From: Ensifer sp. BR816
GTDB lineage: Bacteria; Pseudomonadota; Alphaproteobacteria; Rhizobiales; Rhizobiaceae
DNA length: 64,000 nucleotides
NCBI RefSeq assembly: GCF_000378985.1
Contig: NZ_KB905370.1
Coordinates: 973,330-1,037,329 of the forward strand
Direction of reading: 5' to 3'
The translations under genes and the position numbers were made by a program. The notes below the pieces were generated by a model. It was given only the letters and a program-made list of their open reading frames with translations, had not been told where the DNA came from and made no database searches. Of the stretch, positions 58,695 to 64,000 are shown piece after piece (position 1 is the first letter of the stretch; each line of letters opens with the position of its first letter).

Positions 58695-59333
58695 ATGCTG
58701 ATCAACCGTACGTTCTTCGTCTATGTCGCGCTGATGACCCTGGTGGTCGTCGCGTCGAACTTCCTCGTGCAATATCCGCTGCCCGGCTCGATCGCCGGCA
58801 TGCAACTCGGCGACCTCCTGACCTGGGGCGCTTTCAGCTATCCCTTCGCCTTCCTGGTCACCGATCTCACGAATCGCCAGTTCGGCCCCCGCATGGCGCG
58901 CCGCGTCGTCGTCGCCGGCTTCGTGGTCGCAGTCGCGCTTTCCTTCTTCGCCGCGACGCCGCGCATCGCGATCGCCTCGGGCTCCGCCTTCCTGCTCGGC
59001 CAGCTGCTCGACATTTCGGTATTCAACCGGCTGCGGCGGCAGACTTGGTGGCGCGCGCCGCTCGCCGGCTCGCTGATCGGCTCGGGCCTCGACACGGCGA
59101 TGTTCTTCTCCTTCGCCTTCGCACCGTTCTTCGTCTTCCTCGGTCCGAACGACAGTTTTGCGTTGGAAGCGGCGCCACTGCTCGGCGTCATCGCCTTCGA
59201 AGCGCCGCGCTGGATTTCGTGGGCACTCGGTGACCTTGCCGTGAAGATCCTGTGCGGCTTCGTGCTGCTGCTGCCCTATGGCGCGCTGATGAGCGTCATC
59301 AAGCCGATGCCGGCGGCCAAAGCCACGGCGTAA
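58695..59333 (+). CDS. queuosine precursor transporter (YhhQ/VUT family)
   Basis: A 212-aa membrane protein with about six helices, family features QLGDLLTWGAFSYPFAFLVTD (about 37) and GQLLDISVFNRLRR. It imports queuine precursors such as preQ0/preQ1. ATG 58695 (AGGATAA upstream) gives the expected family N-terminus. Same strand as rpmB but after its terminator. GluQ-RS, which decorates queuosine, is elsewhere in the window. Confidence 0.92.
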   Translation: MLINRTFFVYVALMTLVVVASNFLVQYPLPGSIAGMQLGDLLTWGAFSYPFAFLVTDLTNRQFGPRMARRVVVAGFVVAVALSFFAATPRIAIASGSAFLLGQLLDISVFNRLRRQTWWRAPLAGSLIGSGLDTAMFFSFAFAPFFVFLGPNDSFALEAAPLLGVIAFEAPRWISWALGDLAVKILCGFVLLLPYGALMSVIKPMPAAKATA

Positions 59334-59351
59334 GGGCGATATCGACGATCA

Positions 59352-59374
59352 AACAGGGCCGACTTGGCCCTGTT
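59352..59374. terminator. bidirectional hairpin terminator
   Basis: Perfect 9-bp stem AACAGGGCC/GGCCCTGTT (59352-59360, 59366-59374) with a five-base loop, midway between two convergent genes. No T-run beyond TT. Confidence 0.6.
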
Positions 59375-59397
59375 CCGATTGAAGCGGCGAAACCAAT

Positions 59398-60402
59398 CTA
59401 ATTGGTATAGTCGTCCCTCAGCCGGAACTCGAGCATCAGGTTGCGCTCGAGGATCGAGTGATTGTCGTCGGAAACCAGGATGACCCGCATCTCGCCATCG
59501 GGCCGGACGACCACATCAAGCCCTTCCATATTGTCGATCTGGTAGCCCATATCGGCCGCGAGCAGCACCTCGCCGTCGACCACGGCACCCGGCCGGATAT
59601 CGGCGGCTGCCAGCCGGCGAATGCGCATGCCGAGTCCCGAGGCAAAATTGAAGCGGCGTTCCAGGATGAGCAGATCTCCATTCGGCAGGAACGCGCCATC
59701 GGTCACGGCATAGGGATCTTCGCGCACCACCGAGAACGCGCCGCGCATCGGCCCGTCGAGAATGCCGGCCAGGAGATTGTCGGACGCATCGACGCTGCGC
59801 TCCGCGACGACCACTGCGGCCCCGGCGAGCGGACCATCCTTCGGTGCTATCGCGATCGTCTCCAACCCCCCATTGCTGCGCAATTCCTCGACCGGAAAGG
59901 GCAGGCTTATCTGGCGCAAGGGCCTGGACGCGGCGAAGCCCGGATCGGGATAGACATCGACGCGCGCCGCCTGCTCGAAGCTGACGATCACTTCGCCGTC
60001 GCGCAACGCCAGCCCTTCGGAATCCACCTTCCACTTTTCGAGCTGGGCCGCGCCATTGCCGTCGGTCATCGCGGTGATCGCAAGATCGCTCAGTCCCTCG
60101 AGCCGGCCGGCCGCGTCGCGAATGACGGCGCCCTCGACCCAATGCCCGGTATCCAGGACCGCGACAAAGGATTGGCCGTCTGGCCGGAAGCGGATCGCCG
60201 AAAGCGCCCCGAACAGGGCATTCGGCGAGGTCAGTTCGATGCCACCGATGAATTCGAGTCTGCCGAATGTCTTCGCGTCGGAACCGACCTTGAACTGCGA
60301 GATTTGCCGGCTCCGGATCGGAGCGATTTCGCATGGCGCCTCGGCCACGGCCACAGCGGTCGATGCCAACAGGGAGAGAACGACAAGAGTTCGGCGGAGC
60401 AT
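59398..60402 (-). CDS. esterase-like activity of phytase family protein
   Basis: A 334-aa secreted protein. Signal peptide (LVVLSLLASTAVAVAEA, cleavage about 21), then a beta-propeller-like domain with the family features SAIRFRPDGQSFVAVLDTGHW, SDLAITAM and ILERRFNFASGLGMRIRRL. Members are annotated as esterase-like phytase relatives; activity unproven. ATG 60402; a TTG four codons upstream is possible. Confidence 0.88.
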   Translation of the reverse strand: MLRRTLVVLSLLASTAVAVAEAPCEIAPIRSRQISQFKVGSDAKTFGRLEFIGGIELTSPNALFGALSAIRFRPDGQSFVAVLDTGHWVEGAVIRDAAGRLEGLSDLAITAMTDGNGAAQLEKWKVDSEGLALRDGEVIVSFEQAARVDVYPDPGFAASRPLRQISLPFPVEELRSNGGLETIAIAPKDGPLAGAAVVVAERSVDASDNLLAGILDGPMRGAFSVVREDPYAVTDGAFLPNGDLLILERRFNFASGLGMRIRRLAAADIRPGAVVDGEVLLAADMGYQIDNMEGLDVVVRPDGEMRVILVSDDNHSILERNLMLEFRLRDDYTN

Positions 60403-60504
60403 TTCGAGGCACAACCTTCCAGGGAGGCAACGCGGGCGCTGAGGGACAGGCAGCCTCTTAGCAGATGACGGAGATCCCGGCGAATTTGCGGCGCGGCAAA
60501 TCGA

Positions 60505-62400
60505 TCAGCCGGCCCTGCGCATCCGCCCGACGCGGCCGTGCCGGTGCTCCTCCTCGAACAGGGCGGCAAGCTGCTCGGTCATCGCGCCGGCCAATTCATC
60601 CGCATCGACGATCGTTACGGCGCGGCGATAATACCGCGTTACGTCATGCCCGATGCCGATCGCCAGAAGCTCGACCGGCGAGCGGGTCTCGATCTGCTCG
60701 ATGACGGCGCGCAGGTGACGCTCGAGATAGTTGCCCGGATTCACGGAGAGGGTGGAATCGTCCACCGGCGCACCGTCCGAGATCATCATCAGGATCCGCC
60801 GCTGCTCCGGCCGGCCGAGCAGGCGATCGTGGGCCCACATCAGCGCCTCACCGTCGATATTCTCCTTGAGCAGCCCTTCGCGCATCATCAGGCCGAGATT
60901 GCGGCGTGCGCGGCGCCACGGCGCGTCGGCCGACTTGTAGATGATGTGGCGCAGATCGTTGAGGCGACCCGGCGCCTGCGGCTTGCCGCCGGCGAGCCAC
61001 CTCTCGCGCGATTGCCCGCCCTTCCAGGCCTTGGTGGTGAAGCCGAGGATCTCGACCTTGACGCCGCAACGCTCCAGCGTGCGGGCGAGAATGTCCGCGC
61101 AAGTGGCGGCAACGGTGATCGGCCGGCCACGCATCGAGCCGGAATTGTCGATCAGCAGCGTCACGACGGTGTCGCGGAAGTTGGTATCCTTCTCCCGCTT
61201 GAAGGAAAGCGGCTGCATCGGATCGATGATGACCCGCTGCAGACGCGCGGTATCCAGAAAGCCTTCCTCGAGATCGAACTCCCAGGAGCGGTTCTGCTGC
61301 GCCATCAGCCGGCGCTGCAGGCGGTTGGCGAGGCGGCCGACGGCGCCCTGCAGATGCGCGAGCTGCTTGTCGAGAAACGCGCGCAGCCGGTCGAGTTCGG
61401 CCTCGTCGCAAAGTTCCTCGGAGGTGATCGTCTCGTCGAACTCGCGCGTATAGACCGCGTAGTCGACCTTTTCGTTGAGGTCCGCGAAAGGATGGTTCGG
61501 CCGCTTGACCTCGCCGGGCGTCTCGCTGTCCTCGTCGCCCTCGTCCTGAAGGTCGTCGTCGGAGATTTCGGCGCCGTCCATCTCGCCTTCTTCCATCTGC
61601 TCCTCGGCAGACTGGTTTTCATCGGCTGGGGCGGCGTCGGAGCCCTCCTCTTCTTCGCTGGCGTTCTCGTCCTGCTCCTGGCTGCGCGGCTGGTCCTCGT
61701 CGGTCTCGCTTTCCTGCTCGTCCGGCTCGATGTCGTCCTCGCCGTATTTCTCGGCCACATCCATCGAAGCGAGCATGTCGCGCACGACCCGGGCGAAGGC
61801 CTGCTGATCGTTGATCGCCGCCGTAAGGTTTCCGATGTCGGCGGACGCCTTCTGCTCGATGAACTCGCGCCAGAGGTCGAGCACCTTGCCGGCGGAGGTC
61901 GGTGGCTTCTTGCCGGTCAGCTTCTCGCGCACCAGAAGCGCCACCGCCTCTTCGAGCGGCGCATCCGCCTGGTTTTCGATCGCGCCGAAATTGGCCTTGG
62001 CGTATTTCTCCTCGAGCATGGAGGAGAGGTTGTCGGCGACGCCGGGCATCCGGATCGCCCCGATCGCCTCGACGCGCGCCTGCTCGACGGCATCGAAGAT
62101 CGCCCGCGCATCCGCGCCCTGCGGCGACATGGTCGCATGGATGCGATCGTTGTGGCATGCCTTGCGCAGCGCCATCGAGTCGCCCAGGCCGCGCGTCACG
62201 GCGAGTTCGTGCCGGGTCGGGCGCTTGGAGAGCTCCGGCAGCCGGACGCGCTCACCGGTCATCCCCGGCCGCTCGTTCGCGAAGGCGACCTCAAGCTCGG
62301 CATCCCCGGCGATCGACCGGACGCAGCCGGAAAGCGCCCGCTTGAACGGTTCGGCGGCGTTCTCCCTCGTTGGTGGCTTCGCCTTGGAATTCGAGCTCAC
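60505..62400 (-). CDS. cobT: cobaltochelatase subunit CobT
   Basis: Part of the aerobic CobNST complex that inserts cobalt into hydrogenobyrinic acid a,c-diamide. The 631 aa have an N-terminal helical region, a long Asp/Glu-rich stretch (about 215-305, [16 protein letters not shown] and so on) and a C-terminal von Willebrand A domain with MIDAS motif [14 protein letters not shown] (about 413). The GTG start at 62400 has AAGGAACTGTC upstream. Downstream of cobS on the same strand; CobN is not in the window. Confidence 0.96.
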   Translation of the reverse strand: MSSNSKAKPPTRENAAEPFKRALSGCVRSIAGDAELEVAFANERPGMTGERVRLPELSKRPTRHELAVTRGLGDSMALRKACHNDRIHATMSPQGADARAIFDAVEQARVEAIGAIRMPGVADNLSSMLEEKYAKANFGAIENQADAPLEEAVALLVREKLTGKKPPTSAGKVLDLWREFIEQKASADIGNLTAAINDQQAFARVVRDMLASMDVAEKYGEDDIEPDEQESETDEDQPRSQEQDENASEEEEGSDAAPADENQSAEEQMEEGEMDGAEISDDDLQDEGDEDSETPGEVKRPNHPFADLNEKVDYAVYTREFDETITSEELCDEAELDRLRAFLDKQLAHLQGAVGRLANRLQRRLMAQQNRSWEFDLEEGFLDTARLQRVIIDPMQPLSFKREKDTNFRDTVVTLLIDNSGSMRGRPITVAATCADILARTLERCGVKVEILGFTTKAWKGGQSRERWLAGGKPQAPGRLNDLRHIIYKSADAPWRRARRNLGLMMREGLLKENIDGEALMWAHDRLLGRPEQRRILMMISDGAPVDDSTLSVNPGNYLERHLRAVIEQIETRSPVELLAIGIGHDVTRYYRRAVTIVDADELAGAMTEQLAALFEEEHRHGRVGRMRRAG

Positions 62401-62498
62401 GACAGTTCCTTCTTCAGCCAGGTTCAGCTGATATCGAGCGCATCACCATTCTACCCGAGAGCTGACCCCTGCGGACAGGAGCCGGCGCCTGGCGAGCC

Positions 62499-63494
62499 TC
62501 AGGCTGTCGCTTCCAGCACGATGTTGGCGGCGCTTTCCTTCAATTCGACACCAAAGGCACGCTGGTAGTGTTCGGCGACCAGCGTCCGCTCCAGCTCGTC
62601 GCATTTGTTGAGGAAGGTCACGCGGAAGGCAAAGGCGATATCGCCGAAGATATGGGCGTTCTCGGCCCAGGTGATCACCGTGCGTGGGCTCATGACGGTC
62701 GACAGATCGCCGTTGATGAAGGCGGCGCGGGTGAGATCGGCGACGCGCACCATCTTCGATACCGTCTCGCGGCCCTTGTCGGCCGTAAAGCCCTTCACCT
62801 TGGCAGCGACGATGTCGACTTCCTTGTCGTGCGGCAGGTAGTTGAGCGTCGTCACGATCGACCAGCGGTCCATCTGCGCCTGGTTGATCTGCTGCGTGCC
62901 GTGATAAAGCCCGGTCGTGTCGCCGAGGCCGATCGTGTTGGCGGTCGCAAACAGGCGGAAGGCAGGATGCGGGCGGATGACACGGCTCTGGTCGAGGAGC
63001 GTCAACCGGCCGGAGGATTCGAGCACGCGCTGGATGACGAACATCACATCCGGGCGTCCGGCATCATACTCGTCGAAAACGAGCGCGACATTGTGCTGAT
63101 AGGCCCAGGGCAGGATGCCGTCCTTGAACTCGGTGATTTGCAGCCCGTCCTTGACGACGATTGCATCCTTGCCGACGAGATCGATACGGCTGACATGGCT
63201 GTCGAGGTTGATGCGCACGCAGGGCCAGTTGAGGCGCGCTGCAACCTGCTCGATATGGGTCGACTTGCCGGTCCCGTGGTAGCCGGACACCATCACGCGT
63301 CGGTTGTGGGCAAAGCCTGCAAGAATGGCGAGCGTCGTTTCCCGGTCGAAAAGATAATCGGGATCGAGATCGGGCACGTAGGCATCACCCTTCGAATAGG
63401 CGGGAACGCGCAGATCCGTATCAATGCCGAAAGCCTCCCGGACCGAGACCGTCGTGTCGGGGAGGTTGGAAATATCGAGGTCAATCTTGCTCAT
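62499..63494 (-). CDS. cobS: cobaltochelatase subunit CobS
   Basis: AAA+ ATPase of the cobaltochelatase. The 331 aa have Walker A GYHGTGKS (about 73), Walker [11 protein letters not shown] (about 139) and sensor-type [11 protein letters not shown] (about 185). The ATG at 63494 has GGAG at proper spacing; the adjacent ATG at 63497 would be too close. Followed by cobT; preceded by the J-domain gene. Confidence 0.96.
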   Translation of the reverse strand: MSKIDLDISNLPDTTVSVREAFGIDTDLRVPAYSKGDAYVPDLDPDYLFDRETTLAILAGFAHNRRVMVSGYHGTGKSTHIEQVAARLNWPCVRINLDSHVSRIDLVGKDAIVVKDGLQITEFKDGILPWAYQHNVALVFDEYDAGRPDVMFVIQRVLESSGRLTLLDQSRVIRPHPAFRLFATANTIGLGDTTGLYHGTQQINQAQMDRWSIVTTLNYLPHDKEVDIVAAKVKGFTADKGRETVSKMVRVADLTRAAFINGDLSTVMSPRTVITWAENAHIFGDIAFAFRVTFLNKCDELERTLVAEHYQRAFGVELKESAANIVLEATA

Positions 63495-63570
63495 CATGTC
63501 TCCAGAGCGGCCGCCGGACGGCAGCCGCGCACTCGCCTGCGAAAAGTGTTTTCTGTCTTAGTCCGCGTTG

Positions 63571-64000
63571 TTAGCAGAAACCAGCCTGTTTTAACAATTG
63601 ATAGGCTTGAATCACGGCCCGAAAACGCTCTTCCGAACCTCTGTCTCCGCCATTCGCATCGGGGTGGTGTTTCTTGACGAGATCCTTGTAGGCCGCCTTG
63701 ATATCGGCGGAGGTCGCCGTCGCGGCAAGTCCGAGCGTTTCGAAGGCCTTGGCCTCGAGCGTCTTCAATTTTCGCAGCCGCGGTTCGTGCCGTGCCGATC
63801 GGGCCCGCGCCTCGTTGAAGAAGCCGAACGGATCGCGCATGCGCGCCTGTGAGCCGGCGCTGCCGGAGCGCATCTGCGATTGCGCCGGTCCGTTTCGGGC
63901 GCTCTTGTTGACGCCGACCGTCCAGGTGGGACGGTGACCGGTGACCGCTTCCTTCTGATAGCGCGCGATCTCCGTGTCCGACAGCCCGGAGAAATAATTG
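63571..64000 (-). CDS. J-domain (DnaJ-like) protein, 5' end cut by the window edge
   Basis: The visible 142 C-terminal residues include the J domain at the very end (KAFETLGLAATATSADIK...KKHHPDANGG, HPD motif) and an upstream NYFSGLSDTEIARYQ region, so the J domain is C-terminal. An internal ATG at 63873 is not the real start. DnaK cochaperone by family; neighbouring cobST suggests no obvious partnership. The frame is open to the window edge (codon begins at 63999). Confidence 0.9.
   Translation of the reverse strand, partial: NYFSGLSDTEIARYQKEAVTGHRPTWTVGVNKSARNGPAQSQMRSGSAGSQARMRDPFGFFNEARARSARHEPRLRKLKTLEAKAFETLGLAATATSADIKAAYKDLVKKHHPDANGGDRGSEERFRAVIQAYQLLKQAGFC

Overview
The window is chromosomal backbone of an alphaproteobacterium of the order Rhizobiales, most likely Sinorhizobium (Ensifer). 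The evidence is the high GC content, the gene order (clpB, DUF4167, prmC-prfA-ptsP, lysC; argJ, secA; tlpA, argH, lysA, TIGR02302; CpdR-like regulator, hpt, ftsEX; hisC-tyrC; cobT-cobS), rhizobial-style -35/-10 promoters, a CtrA-type operator and several copies of a short mosaic palindromic repeat typical of rhizobial intergenic regions. I see no phage, insertion sequence, plasmid module, CRISPR array or defence island. I did not find a clearly new multi-gene system; the interesting signals are regulatory sites, repeats, one frameshifted gene and some odd small genes.

Layout. 1-9.8 kb: chaperone and translation block on the minus strand (clpB, DUF4167 protein, prmC, prfA, ptsP, lysC). 10-19.3 kb: a DHFR-like reductase and ubiG on plus; then DUF1178, a nitrilase-family amidase, glutaredoxin and comF on minus; a methyltransferase on plus; an orphan Flp-type pilin with a small membrane protein; and a PPIase-argJ-GNAT-mutT operon. 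19.4-26.8 kb: secA with its own promoter and terminator, a polysaccharide flippase translationally coupled to a CelD-like acyltransferase, and an acyl-CoA synthetase. 27-34.5 kb: peroxiredoxin, tRNA-Leu(CAA), dsbB, HNH nuclease, an AlkA-type glycosylase, GluQ-RS, YihY, SDR, HIG1 protein, a frameshifted cobalamin adenosyltransferase and rhomboid. 34.6-44 kb: etfB-etfA behind a LiuR-like palindrome, hbd, tlpA divergent from argH, an LptM-like lipoprotein, lysA and a large low-complexity TIGR02302 protein. 44-50 kb: a CpdR-like receiver, hpt, ftsE-ftsX behind CtrA boxes, a YdcF protein, plsC and a ChaC-family gene. 50.7-57.8 kb: DUF2125, tyrC-hisC, a methyltransferase, gloB, a cupin, an EamA transporter and DUF3108. 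58-64 kb: rpmB with a near-consensus promoter, a YhhQ-type queuosine precursor transporter, a phytase-like esterase, cobT-cobS and the end of a J-domain gene.

Functional links: amino-acid synthesis (lysC, argJ, argH, lysA, tyrC, hisC), envelope and division (secA, ftsEX, plsC, flippase), thiol redox (grxC, tlpA, dsbB, peroxiredoxin, gloB, chaC), flavoprotein electron transfer and beta-oxidation (etfBA, hbd, acyl-CoA synthetase), vitamin B12 (cobS, cobT, broken adenosyltransferase) and queuosine-tRNA modification (GluQ-RS, YhhQ). Coordinates and starts come from reading the sequence; family names come from recognised motifs and remembered family features, not from any database search.
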